Shown one piece after another: positions 17,321-25,607 of a stretch of DNA of 52,670 bases. The translations under genes were made by a program, and so were the position numbers. Each line of letters opens with the position of its first letter. The stretch's first letter is position 1. The notes beneath the pieces were generated by a model, which was not told the origin of the DNA, made no database searches, and saw only the letters and a program-made list of their open reading frames with translations. The DNA is taken from assembly GCF_026627425.1 (NCBI RefSeq), contig NZ_JAPNLH010000020.1:1-52670 (forward strand), in the 5' to 3' direction. The stretch comes from Arthrobacter endolithicus (GTDB taxonomy: Bacteria > Actinomycetota > Actinomycetes > Actinomycetales > Micrococcaceae).

Positions 17321-18035
17321 CGAGTTCGGTGATCTTCACGACGATGTCCTCCATAGGCTCCTCCGCCGTGCTGAATCCACCACGCGACGCGAGCGTGGGG
17401 CTGACCTGGTCAAGCTCCTCGAACGTCACACCATGCATGACAGGCACTAGGAGGTTCCGGCGCAGCAGAGCGCTGAGCTCATTGCTCGCGATGCTTCGGT
17501 CGGTGCGCAGCTTGTCGAGCATGGCGGGCGTTACCAGCACGATCCCCATGCGCGAACTCACGAGCCCCTTGTCGATGGCTACTCGCATGTCTGTGCCGGG
17601 CCGAAGGGTCACCTCGCTGAACCACACCGAGACGTCGTTTCCGACGAACAAGTCGTAGACATCTTTCGCGTCTGCCTGGCGGTCGGGCCAGGCGTGGCAG
17701 AGAAACACGTCGTGCGCCTGCGTTCGTGCCACCGCTGCCACGCGGACGGGCTCGAGGTCGCGCACCTGCTGCGGCGTGTACGAGACGGTCGACGTGCTCG
17801 GCTGCCAGGCCGGACGGGCGGTGCCACGTCCCCCGCCGCTGCCACTCGACAGGCTCCCGCTCCTGCTCGTAGGCACGACCGGTGCTGGGTAGGACGAGTA
17901 CGACCGCGGCGCCGAGTAGCCGTACCCTCCGCCGCGACCGTGAACTGGGCAGTCGGCGCCGGCGCCTCTGATGTGGCCTCTGATTGGAGCTGTGCACTGG
18001 GACATGTGTTTGATACTACTGGCTCCCCCCGACAT
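17280..18035 (-). CDS. TIR-domain protein with N-terminal zinc-knuckle-like motif
   Basis: 251 residues. Residues 14-32 hold a compact Cys/His motif (CTAPIRGH, then CPVH: Cys14, His21, Cys29, His32). Residues 36-85 are Gly/Ser/Tyr-rich and probably disordered. Residues 108-215 form a TIR domain: HDVFLCHAWPD (strand A), VWFSEVTLRPGTDM (BB loop), MGIVLVTPAML, and a helix with SNELSALL whose Glu186 matches the catalytic Glu of TIR NADases. Such proteins degrade or cyclise NAD+ in phage defence. The ATG at 18035 has GAGGGG upstream; an ATG at 18005 is an alternative. Confidence 0.8.
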   Translation of the reverse strand: MSGGASSIKHMSQCTAPIRGHIRGAGADCPVHGRGGGYGYSAPRSYSSYPAPVVPTSRSGSLSSGSGGGRGTARPAWQPSTSTVSYTPQQVRDLEPVRVAAVARTQAHDVFLCHAWPDRQADAKDVYDLFVGNDVSVWFSEVTLRPGTDMRVAIDKGLVSSRMGIVLVTPAMLDKLRTDRSIASNELSALLRRNLLVPVMHGVTFEELDQVSPTLASRGGFSTAEEPMEDIVVKITELVGTLAEEEATKSA

Positions 18036-18747
18036 GACGCGCCCCTCATCCTCCGCGATAGCAGATTGTCGATATGGGTCGCTCGAGTGGCCCCGCCTGC
18101 GAGATAGTCAGAGGTGCTGTACTTGATCCTGCTTTCTCGGACCTGGTCGTTTCGAATGCGAAGAACTCGGAGAAGTGCGCCACTAAACTTCTTCACCGTC
18201 CCGTTAACCGTTCCTCAACTGGAGAAGAGGTTCATTGATGACCTTCCTGGAGTCTACGTGTCGGCTAAATTGCCTCCGGCAGTGTTGCCTTCGCGCTCTC
18301 GGCCTGCCACTGCGGGTCCGGTCCGGTGAACAATCGGATTTTTTGAATCAGACCTGGTCGTGTCGGCCGCGGAGGTCATTGGCGCTGATAAGCGCCAGGG
18401 CGTTGCCCGGCAGCGGGCCGGCGACGTAAAGCCAGAGGCGGCTGAAGTCCCCTGAAACGAGATCGGGCCCAAAAGGACAGGGCGGATCCCGGCAACGTGA
18501 AGCAACTGCCTTTGCCGATGCCGGCTCTCGCGTGCGTCCGTGGAGCGTCGTCCCTCCGGCTTCCTAACCGTCCCGGACATTCCCCCATGCCCACCCGGAG
18601 ACCGCCACAGGAAAAGTGCCCCGCAGCCGCGTGAACTCTTCCTTACAACCGCCCCCGTTTTCGCTCCGGAGGAAAGGTGCGGCGGGATAATCGAAGGATC
18701 TAACCAATCAGGGTCCGGATTTGCGGATCAACGAAAGGAATGAAGCG
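18036..18747. other. Region with an aquaporin remnant and no intact gene
   Basis: Apart from the aquaporin-like fragment at 18348-18500, nothing is supported. It separates the TIR gene from the phosphoesterase gene and probably holds promoters for both. Confidence 0.4.
18348..18500 (-). pseudogene. C-terminal remnant of an aquaporin/MIP-family gene
   Basis: The reverse strand encodes PFGPDLVSGDFSRLWLYVAG then PLPGNALALI before a stop at 18348. This matches the last part of aquaporins, where NPARxFGPALVSG is followed by a LWxYxxGPxxGAxLA helix. The second NPA motif has decayed (DPPCPFGP), and the five upstream helices are missing. Confidence 0.45.
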
Positions 18748-19872
18748 ATGTCCATCAAGCGCGTGATCGTTATGGTCCAGGAAAACCACACCACAGACAA
18801 CTACTTCCGGGCACTGGCGCCCTATGGTGCCAACGTCGCTACTGGCTGGCCGGTCCAGGCGAACCCGCCCGCGTCCGACCAGCCCCACGACCGGCACGCC
18901 TACTACGGCTGGCTCACCGGCCAGCACACGGCCACCCGCACGCAGTTCGACACGGAGAAGGTTCTGCCGTTTTACGAATACCTGGCTCTGACCGGGGCGT
19001 TTCTGGAAAACCACTGCAGTGGCTTCGGGACAAACTCGACGCCGAATCATCTGCTGATCGTCGGTGGCCAGACCCCGACCCTGCGCAACCCTTCCCGGAC
19101 CCAGCCCCCGCCGCTGTGGGATATGCCCTCGGTCCCGGGCCTCGCCCAGGACGCGGGAATCGGCTGGGCCTGCTACACCGGCAACAGCAACTACCCGGTC
19201 GGGTTCTATAAGCAACTTAACGGCTCCAAGAATTTGATTCCCAACTCACACTTCGTCGCGGACGCCGCTGCCGGGAAACTGCCGCCGCTGACCTACCTGT
19301 GGCACAACTCCCCCGAAGACGAACACCCGACCGCCGACGTGACGATCGGGATGAACAAAATCTGGGAATCCGTGGACGCCGTGGTCAAATCCGGAGGCTG
19401 GGATGAGACGGTGTTCCTGCTGACCTGGGATGACTGGGGCGGCTGGGATGACCACGTCGCCACCCCCAACGTCGAACACACCCCGGACGGCGTTCAGCTC
19501 GCCTACGGGCCCCGGGTGCCGCTGCTGATGTTCGGCGGTCCCGTCAAGGCCGGGATCGATAGCCGCTGGTCCACCCATGCCGGCATCCCCAAAACCGTGA
19601 TGCAACTGCTCGGGCTGCCCAAACTCGGCGTGGACCGGGTCGATAACGACCCGGGCCTATCTGACCTGGTCGACTCCTCCCTGCATAACCCGCCGCCACC
19701 GGCCTACGGAACGAAAGTTACGCTTCCTGCTCCCCCGCAGCCGGCGCCGAAACCCCAACCGCTGCCAGCGCCGTCGGCAGCCACCTCGATCCCGGTCGGC
19801 CCGGTCATCCTGCGCGGCGGGGGAACCCTCCCACCACCGAACGACGTCCCCCTCAAAACAGGAAAACCCTAA
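18748..19872 (+). CDS. Phosphoesterase (phospholipase C/acid phosphatase superfamily), no signal peptide
   Basis: 374 residues. The opening RVIVMVQENHTTDNYF is the metal-ligand motif of the phosphoesterase family, followed by ENHCSGFGTNSTPNHL and the second metal site in LTWDDWGGWDDHV. These enzymes hydrolyse phosphate esters of lipids or other substrates in an alkaline-phosphatase-like fold. Relatives are usually exported, but this protein starts directly at the catalytic domain, so it looks cytosolic. The C-terminal 60 residues are Pro-rich. AAAGGAATGAAGCG precedes the ATG at 18748. It stands alone. Confidence 0.8.
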   Translation: MSIKRVIVMVQENHTTDNYFRALAPYGANVATGWPVQANPPASDQPHDRHAYYGWLTGQHTATRTQFDTEKVLPFYEYLALTGAFLENHCSGFGTNSTPNHLLIVGGQTPTLRNPSRTQPPPLWDMPSVPGLAQDAGIGWACYTGNSNYPVGFYKQLNGSKNLIPNSHFVADAAAGKLPPLTYLWHNSPEDEHPTADVTIGMNKIWESVDAVVKSGGWDETVFLLTWDDWGGWDDHVATPNVEHTPDGVQLAYGPRVPLLMFGGPVKAGIDSRWSTHAGIPKTVMQLLGLPKLGVDRVDNDPGLSDLVDSSLHNPPPPAYGTKVTLPAPPQPAPKPQPLPAPSAATSIPVGPVILRGGGTLPPPNDVPLKTGKP

Positions 19873-20060
19873 CGCCGGCATCCATACCTCTAAACATGCA
19901 AAGAACAGGACAAGCTCCCCGGGCGAAATGGCGTGCACAGCCCAGCGGTACCGGTTCGGTTGCCGGTCCACGACAACGGCGGCCCCGCACCGGTCGTAGG
20001 AGGCACCCAGTGTCGAAACGGGTTGCCAGCCGTGTGGCCAGCGGAACCTGTGAGCCGCTC

Positions 20061-20501
20061 CTACACTCGCGCCGTCGAGCACACTGACGTCCACGGAACA
20101 CCGTGGCGCATCGGGCCCTGCGGCGGGGGGATCTTGAGCTGCGTCCGGGAGGGCGTGCTGGTTACCGGCGGGAACGGGTCGGGAAATAGTGACTGGATCC
20201 CTGGTTCTTGCCTCAGACGTCCAAGCCGACGTGCTATGACTCGGCGGTACCGTTCCAGCCTAACCCGTAGGGGCTCTGCGTCAGTGAGCTCTTGGATCGC
20301 CGAGGGGAGCGTCGTCTCGTAGTACGTCCAAATCTCGTCTATGACCTGCGCCGTCCAGACATCTCCGAAGAGCGTGTAGAGGTCGTTCTTCTCGCGCCGC
20401 GATGCCCACCAGCGATCCCAGCCGCCAGCCTCACCCGAGCCGCCGCCAGTATGACGGCCGCAAGGGCGAGGCCCAGGCGCTAACGTTGAACGGTGAGCAA
20501 C
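20061..20501 (-). pseudogene. 5'-truncated coding sequence with no start codon
   Basis: A 146-codon open frame on the reverse strand with good protein character (GGWDRWWASRREKNDLYTLF, then IDEIWTYYETTLPSAIQEL and RLERYRRVIARRLGRLRQE) but no ATG, GTG or TTG before its last quarter. The Gly/Pro-rich first 25 codons look like junction sequence. It is therefore probably the end of a gene whose 5' part was lost where the divergent gene at 20493 now begins. I do not recognise the family. Confidence 0.45.
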
Positions 20502-21053
20502 TCAAAGCCCAAAAACGATTGGGAGACGCTGGAAATATTCGAGGCCCTCGCCGCCGAATACTTCGCCGCTAAAGCTGCCCTCAACTTCCCGAGCCTCCGC
20601 GAAGTGATAGCCCAGGAGAAAGACCCCCGTACCTACTGGCTCCAGCAGATGCAAGGAATGATGCTCCGCAAGTTCTTTGCGGACAATGACAATGTCCAAT
20701 TGCGCGCCGTCGCCCAAGCCCTACGGGGTTGCGCTGTACCCTCTGCCATCGGCGACGTGGACAAGGTCGCCGGGTGTATTGAATGGCAGTTCGAGCAAGC
20801 CGAAGCCGACGAGACTGTGAGCTTCAAAAAGCTACTATCCGAGGGCGGCCAAGACGCTTTCAAAGACCTCATTTACGGCCGCCTCCTCCACGCCGAGGCC
20901 CCGAGGTTCCGGCGCACCCAGCTAATGCAGCCCCATGCCCGCGCGGTCGCCCTCTTCATTGGCACCGCTGACGTTCAAAAAACTCTCCAACTTGCGGCGC
21001 ACTACGTGGCCTTATGCCGGGAGAATGGCTGGATAGCCGCGCCGCCGGAATGA
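20493..21053 (+). CDS. Hypothetical protein, 186 residues
   Basis: A mostly helical, soluble protein starting at GTG 20493: ALAAEYFAAKAALNFPSL, a middle segment LRAVAQALRGCAVPSAIG and a C-terminal FIGTADVQKTLQLAAHYVA. A TAACGT -10-like element seven bases upstream and no Shine-Dalgarno suggest a leaderless transcript. I do not recognise a family. It faces the HIRAN/HNH pair, separated by hairpins at 21203-21300 that probably terminate both. Confidence 0.55.
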   Translation: MSNSKPKNDWETLEIFEALAAEYFAAKAALNFPSLREVIAQEKDPRTYWLQQMQGMMLRKFFADNDNVQLRAVAQALRGCAVPSAIGDVDKVAGCIEWQFEQAEADETVSFKKLLSEGGQDAFKDLIYGRLLHAEAPRFRRTQLMQPHARAVALFIGTADVQKTLQLAAHYVALCRENGWIAAPPE

Positions 21054-21202
21054 CCTAGACTTGAACTGAATTCCCCGCGCCGACACCCAGCGGCTCCGGG
21101 ACTTCTTTGGTTCCGCAAGCTCGCACTCGTCGAGTAGCCCTGACAATCCCAGACAATCCGCCTCACGGCCTCTAGACCGCCCTTCACCTGGAACTAGCCC
21201 TA

Positions 21203-21242
21203 GGCGGCACAAAGCCGCCAGACCCGCGGCTCTAAACGCGGG
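21203..21242 (+). terminator. Tandem hairpins after the 20493 gene
   Basis: Two adjacent hairpins: GGCGGC-ACAAA-GCCGCC (21203-21219) and CCCGCG...CGCGGG (21223-21242), followed by GCCGCCTTTTCC. The downstream GCCGCC could also pair with the first GGCGGC. They lie 150 bp after the stop at 21053. Confidence 0.5.
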
Positions 21243-21262
21243 CCGCCTTTTCCTGACAGCTA

Positions 21263-21300
21263 GGGCGCGCGAGGGGCCTTTGTGCGTTGCTGGCGCGCCC
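21263..21300 (-). terminator. Hairpin after the HNH gene
   Basis: GGGCGCGC and GCGCGCCC form an 8-bp stem around a 22-base loop, 12 bp beyond the HNH stop. It is a plausible terminator without a strong T-run. Confidence 0.4.
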
Positions 21301-21311
21301 GATAGCAGCAG

Positions 21312-21929
21312 CTAACCGAACCTGACTAGGGCGCTTTCGCGGACAAGTTCTTCTCTACTAAAACCATCGTCCCCGAGCATGGAATTGCACCATCTGTGAG
21401 CTGTTCGGAGGTTGTCCGGTTCGTCGTCGCCGCCGTAAAGTGCGATCGACGAGATATGGTCAAGTGTTGGATACAGATCATCCGATGGCCTTGCCTGTGG
21501 ATCAGTCGGGAGGCCGCAGATCTGGCAAACGTATCTGTCCCGGTCCAGGACGAACTGCCTGTGCTTCGTGTGGCGACCCGTTCCGCGCTTGCGTGCTGAC
21601 GGCGGAACAGACAGGACTGTTGTTATTCCTTTGCGAGCCTTGCATTCCCTGCACCGGCAATCATCAGGCCGCCCGCCGAGGTCAAGAGCGGCCTTTCTGC
21701 ATGCCTCATGGTTCTTCACGAACTCGGCCCGCGATGTGCCGGCCTCATAGGCCCCCGGCGAGAGCGCCTCTTTACAGTGAGGGCAGATTGCAAAGTCTGT
21801 TGACATCAGCGGCCCGCTGGAAACCATGCTGAAATAGACCGAGCACTGGCCACAACAGTAAGTCCGGCTCGGGTGATGAGCCTCGAACTCCGTCCCGCAC
21901 CCCTTACACGTCACTTGCTCCCGAAACAT
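21312..21929 (-). CDS. HNH endonuclease with N-terminal zinc-binding cysteines
   Basis: 205 residues. The N-terminus has several CxxC pairs (CKGC, CCGQC, CPHC, CRCREC), then the HNH core: CQIC at 135-138, LDHI with Asp157-His158, Asn173 in DEPDNLRTAH, His178 and WCN at 180-182. HNH nucleases cut DNA with one metal ion and occur in restriction and defence proteins as well as mobile elements. Its ATG overlaps the stop of the HIRAN gene (TGATG), so the two are translationally coupled and probably act together. Confidence 0.85.
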   Translation of the reverse strand: MFREQVTCKGCGTEFEAHHPSRTYCCGQCSVYFSMVSSGPLMSTDFAICPHCKEALSPGAYEAGTSRAEFVKNHEACRKAALDLGGRPDDCRCRECKARKGITTVLSVPPSARKRGTGRHTKHRQFVLDRDRYVCQICGLPTDPQARPSDDLYPTLDHISSIALYGGDDEPDNLRTAHRWCNSMLGDDGFSREELVRESALVRFG

Positions 21930-22522
21930 CAGCCACGCTCCTTGTCCAGGCTCATGACAAATGCCCTGAGTTTCGGAATGGCCGGAACGTCCACCCACAT
22001 GCGCCGTGAGTTGCCCTGTGGCGATGTGCCGCCGACCTTATACGCATCGAAGGCGAGCTCGTCGAAGATGGGAGCCAGGGCAGCCGCTTTGGCCTCGGCT
22101 AGGTACCCCACCTTGCGCCCTTTGCTGTACACGGCGACGGCGTTCGCATCCCACTTATTCTTCGGCTCGCGGACCAGCACGTAATCGTTCCCACCATGCT
22201 TGTAGCGGGCCGAGTCGGTAACCCAGTACGCCGAGCCCACAATGCGGAACCGGCTAGACGGAAGCTCGCGGAGGTCAAGTACCGACAGCGCCGCCTCGTC
22301 TAGCATGACCTTCTTCACGCCCGCAGGCTTAGGCTCAATCGCTCCTTCCGGCTCACTCATCGCCCTCACCACCTCCGGCTCGTGCGCCGGAACCGGATGG
22401 TCGACTACCTCTTCGGCAGGTTCCGCAACCTCCACAACAGGTTCAGCCACAGTCTGTTTCGGCGTCTTGACTTCCTTTTCCCCGCCCCTAAGCATGGCCG
22501 TGAGCTTCTGAATCATCTCCAT
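21929..22522 (-). CDS. HIRAN-domain protein
   Basis: 197 residues from the ATG at 22522. Residues 1-70 are a low-complexity Val/Glu/Pro-rich region. The C-terminal half carries a HIRAN domain: RFRIVGSAYWVTD, then DYVLVREPKNKWDANAVAV and GRKVGYLAEAKAAALAPIF. HIRAN domains bind single-stranded 3' DNA ends in repair and replication proteins and are found alone or fused in phages and islands. The gene is coupled to the HNH nuclease. TACTCT seven bases before the start suggests a leaderless transcript; an ATG at 22546 is an alternative. Confidence 0.75.
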   Translation of the reverse strand: MEMIQKLTAMLRGGEKEVKTPKQTVAEPVVEVAEPAEEVVDHPVPAHEPEVVRAMSEPEGAIEPKPAGVKKVMLDEAALSVLDLRELPSSRFRIVGSAYWVTDSARYKHGGNDYVLVREPKNKWDANAVAVYSKGRKVGYLAEAKAAALAPIFDELAFDAYKVGGTSPQGNSRRMWVDVPAIPKLRAFVMSLDKERG

Positions 22523-22593
22523 GACGGAAGAGTAGCAGTGGCGCATAACGCCACCGCCCTCTATACGTCAGCCCGGCCAGTCAGGGTCGAACC

Positions 22594-22836
22594 ATGACAG
22601 GTCAAGAGGCGGCAGGAACGGCCATGGTCCGCCTCGACAGCGCCGGCCTGCGCGAAGAGGCCCTGACCACCATCGAAGAAGCCGTCAAACTGTACCGGGG
22701 GTTGGCCACCGCCAGCCCTGCCGCCTTCACCTCCGACGTCGCCAGTTCCCTGAACAACCTCTCCAACCAGCTCGACAGTGCCGGCTGGCGCGAAGAAGCC
22801 CTGACCACCATCGAAGAAGCCGTCAAGCTGAGATGA
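22594..22836 (+). pseudogene. Fragment of a tetratricopeptide-repeat protein
   Basis: 80 codons holding two TPR-like repeats with LREEALTTIEEAVKLYRGLA and WREEALTTIEEAVKL, 46 residues apart, with SSLNNLSNQLDSAG between them. The pattern is that of the C-terminal repeat arrays of STAND/NB-ARC-type or CHAT-linked proteins. The two 57-bp repeats (22636-22692, 22774-22830) are nearly identical in DNA. Both the ATPase part and the rest of the array are missing. Confidence 0.55.
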
Positions 22837-23272
22837 GGCGGGCCACCGACCCCGCCTGTCGGTTACGGAATGCAATTCTGATGCGAGAGGGTAGGGCACG
22901 CATAAGGAGTCCGATTCCGCCAGTGAAGGTGGTGGTGTGGAAGCCGGGTGCACGAGCAATCTCTTCAAAACCCCATTTATGGTGCAGCTCTATGGAAGGG
23001 CCATTGCGTATATTGACGATGTACCACGCCTCAGCTGCCCGAGAAAAGATCCAGTTCATGCGAGCTGCAGTCAGCGCAGTACCGACACCGCGTCTTCGCC
23101 AATCTGGATGGACGGTAACGCCACCGAGGTAGTGTTCAGCCGGGGCAGGTTCGTCGGCATAGTTCCAATAGTAAGTTTTTGCCCATCCAATAGCTTCGCC
23201 ATCGCTTGTGGCAATAACGGTGTGCCGCGGGGGATCAGTTATGGAGGCTACCACGGCGTCTGCCGTTCCCAT
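22823..23272 (-). CDS. GNAT-family N-acetyltransferase, possibly 5'-truncated
   Basis: 149 residues from the ATG at 23272. Motif A is VTVHPDWRRRGVGTALTAAR and motif B is SIELHHKWGFEEI. Upstream of the ATG the same frame encodes DPEDTHAVLAISRAAGRP, which is how GNAT proteins of this group normally begin. It then meets a TAA at about 23340 with no start codon. The native start has therefore probably been lost, and the ATG at 23272 would give a protein lacking its first strand and helix. Confidence 0.65.
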   Translation of the reverse strand: MGTADAVVASITDPPRHTVIATSDGEAIGWAKTYYWNYADEPAPAEHYLGGVTVHPDWRRRGVGTALTAARMNWIFSRAAEAWYIVNIRNGPSIELHHKWGFEEIARAPGFHTTTFTGGIGLLMRALPSRIRIAFRNRQAGSVARLISA

Positions 23273-23404
23273 CGGCCTCCCAGCGGCCCGACTGATGGCA
23301 AGAACAGCGTGAGTGTCCTCAGGGTCAGCTGACCGTACTTAGCTCAAGGCGGGAAATGACGGAGAGCTATTGGCTGAGATGGCTGCTCCGCATGGAACTC
23401 AAGA

Positions 23405-23659
23405 GTAAAATGGAGGAGAAGTGTGGGGTGCTGGCGGTTTCTTGCCTCAATAAACAACACCCCTCCCCCGCGTGTCAACGGTCGCGCCGAGCCAGCCGCA
23501 ACGCTGGTCAAGACCCTTCGGCTCATCATCCGCGACATTGATGGCGGACAGTCTGACGCGATCTGCATGAAGCGGCGCCATGTCACTTCCGGGTACCCGG
23601 CAGATGCGCGAGACGGGAGATTTCGAAGCAAGGCTTGTGGACCAATCCCGCACCCTAGA
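23405..23659. repeat. Dispersed repeat C, copy 2 (MITE-like)
   Basis: About 255 bp, the partner of 15232-15488. Homology starts at GTAAAAT and ends at CACCCTAGA. Its right end cuts directly into a DUF11-protein reading frame, which shows that it moved or recombined here. Confidence 0.75.
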
Positions 23660-24182
23660 CTGCCCACCGGGACGGTCACCGACTTGGTGCCAACCGTGAA
23701 GGTGTAACTGCCCGATACTGTGCCATTGTAGTTGTCCGCCTTCTTGCAGATCTTCAACACGCCCGTCGTAGGCGCCGGTGCGGTGATTGTCACCGTCGCG
23801 CTGGCGGAGCCGGTTGCAGTGGTTCCTCCCGCGCCTGCGACGGTGGCCGACGCGGTGTCGGTCTCGCTCGCCCCGGCTGCGCCGGTGAAGGTGCGGGTGA
23901 ACCGGCAGCTGTAGCTGGCACCGGCGGCGATTGTGCCGCCCGATGCGCAGGTGCCCTGGCCGTTCAGGTTGCCCGAGATGCTGTCGGTCAGGGTCGTCAG
24001 CGTGACGTCCGTAGTGCCGGTGTTGGCGACCGTCGCGGTGTAGGTGAAGGCGCCGCCGGGTGCTGGCAGAGAGGTCGGGCTAGCGCTTTTGGAGACCGTG
24101 ATCGACGGGGTCGTAGGCGCCGGTGCGGTGATTGTCACCGTCGCGCTGGCGGAGCCGGTTGCAGTGGTTCCTCCCTCGCCTG
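23660..24182 (-). pseudogene. Fragment of a DUF11-repeat surface protein
   Basis: The reverse strand encodes repeated Thr/Ala-rich extracellular modules: SITVSKSASPTSLPAPGGAF, TYTATVANTGTTDVTLTTLT, then GSASATVTITAPAPTTGVLK. This is the DUF11/conserved-repeat style of wall-attached adhesins. A 66-bp stretch is repeated at 23765-23830 and 24110-24175. Both ends are abrupt: the dispersed repeat C boundary at 23659 and unrelated sequence at about 24182. Signal peptide and wall anchor are missing. Confidence 0.6.
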
Positions 24183-24507
24183 TGTGGTTCTTCGTCCAGC
24201 TGATCGAGAACCGAACACGCACACCCATCGACGCCGGGACGGGCCTGCCCACGGTAACAGTCCCCGACAATTTTTTGCCGGCTAGTCATGTCGTAAAGGG
24301 CTATTGCCACCATGAACAGGTACAAGAACCAACAAGGCCACCAGCCCGAAAGGAAGGAACGAAGATGCTAATCAACCCAGCAGCCAGGACGAGGAGCGAC
24401 GCCATGACGTAGGCAACCAGGCACCGACAAGGCGTCCCATGAGCACCAAATGTGCACGTTTTGTGCACACTCAACAGGTCAATACGCCCCTGACCTGCCG
24501 TAACACT

Positions 24508-24530
24508 GCGCCCAAGGTGGGACTCGAACC
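24508..24530 (-). other. tRNA 3'-end-like sequence, possible attachment site
   Basis: On the reverse strand GGTTCGAGTCCCACCTTGGG matches the T-loop and the T- and acceptor-stem 3' strand of a tRNA. The 5' half of the T-stem does not pair and no anticodon arm precedes it, so it is not a whole tRNA. Such 3' halves mark att sites of elements that integrate in tRNA genes. Confidence 0.4.
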
Positions 24531-24893
24531 GGCTTCCAGCCCCCGCAAACACAGGGAAGCCCGTGAACATACCGAATCCGAAGCAGTCCGGCACCAGTCC
24601 GACCCGATCCGACGCCCAAAGTGTGCACATTGTGTACACCCCGTTTTTTGCCCTCCGACAGTAACCCCCGCGGGCAGGCAATTGTCAGCCACCGACGTTG
24701 GCTCAGCGCTCCTCCCCCCTGTGCAGCATCATGGTCAGCGCCTCCTTCCGTACGAAGGAATCTCTCTACTCTCCACCGGAAGTTCGGCGGCTTTCAACCT
24801 CTGCGAGCCCTGCCAGGGCAGTAGTTACCGGCATGGGGGGCCAAAGCCTGGCCCGGTGCGCCACCAAGCCCCATCGCAGACACGATCTGAAAG

Positions 24894-24952
24894 TTTCACG
24901 AGCACATTACGTGAAGTACACACAAATCATTTCGCGAGCACACTAACATGAG
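24894..24952. repeat. Imperfect 23-bp direct repeat, two copies
   Basis: TTTCACGAGCACATTACGTG (24894 on) and TTTCGCGAGCACACTAACAT (24930 on), 36 bp apart, share about three-quarters of their bases. Function is unknown. Confidence 0.4.
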
Positions 24953-25449
24953 GCACCCCGGGCGATTTTCGATCGACTGACGCGGCTTGGCGACAGGCGT
25001 CTCAATTGTCCAGCCATCGCCAGCACGACATTCTGGACTCATTCGTGTTGATCAGCCAGATGTACGCTGAACCTGGACTCTTCCGCGTTCCATGGCAAGA
25101 ATAAGGGAGGCCGCGGCGCCAACGATCGTTCACGGTGCGGGTTCTCTTGTCCCCGGGGAAATGGTCTGGTCAGTTTGATACGCTCAATCGAAAGTAGAGC
25201 TTTAGCTACACCCAGGAGACGACAGTCGTGGAACTCCGACTCGGGCGAGAGGGGCATGCATCAGGGCAACTAGGTTCTCCCGTCGCCACCCGCCGTCGTC
25301 GCACTGAGTGGGTTAGCGAGTGCTCACGTCGCAATGCTTCCTCCGGCGGGCGCTACTCACCATTCCGAGTCAACGGTCACCACGGCAGCGGCACACCTGC
25401 TGGAGATCCCGCAGTCTTCTGGAGCGATTGCGTCCGCTGCTCGCCATGA

Positions 25450-25607
25450 CGGGCTGCAGGCGCGGCTCTCGATACGGCTGAAGCAGCCCACCGGGTGATC
25501 CCTGCCCGGTTGCCGTTGGGTGAACACGCGCCCGGGCAACAAGTCCTGGATACCCAGATCAAGCTGATCACCCACGCGATCCGTATGGCAGCTTTAAACA
25601 CCGCCAC
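25450..25607 (+). pseudogene. Remnant of a large DDE transposase
   Basis: The frame encodes LDTAEAAHRVIPARLPLGEH then PGQQVLDTQIKLITHAIRMA, clearly related to LDQTQAAHKDIPARVPLGEI in the intact transposase at 26189-28507. Only this internal piece of about 50 codons survives, directly upstream of the DUF4395 gene. Confidence 0.75.

Larger units (their letters stand above)
24183..25449. other. Gene-poor junction region
   Basis: No intact gene is supported. It contains a tRNA-3'-end-like sequence at 24508-24530, GTGCAC repeats near 24451-24474 and 24620-24640, and a 23-bp direct repeat at 24894 and 24930. A short reverse-strand frame ending near 24301 (MASLLVLAAGLISIFVPSF) might be a membrane-protein piece. 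Confidence 0.4.

Noticed and set aside
17479-18196. Two reverse-strand frames overlapping the TIR gene with many Arg residues
   Set aside because: Shadows of the TIR reading frame, which has a clear domain.
24508-24580. A complete tRNA gene
   Set aside because: Only the T-loop and 3' strand match; the T-stem does not pair and D and anticodon arms are absent.
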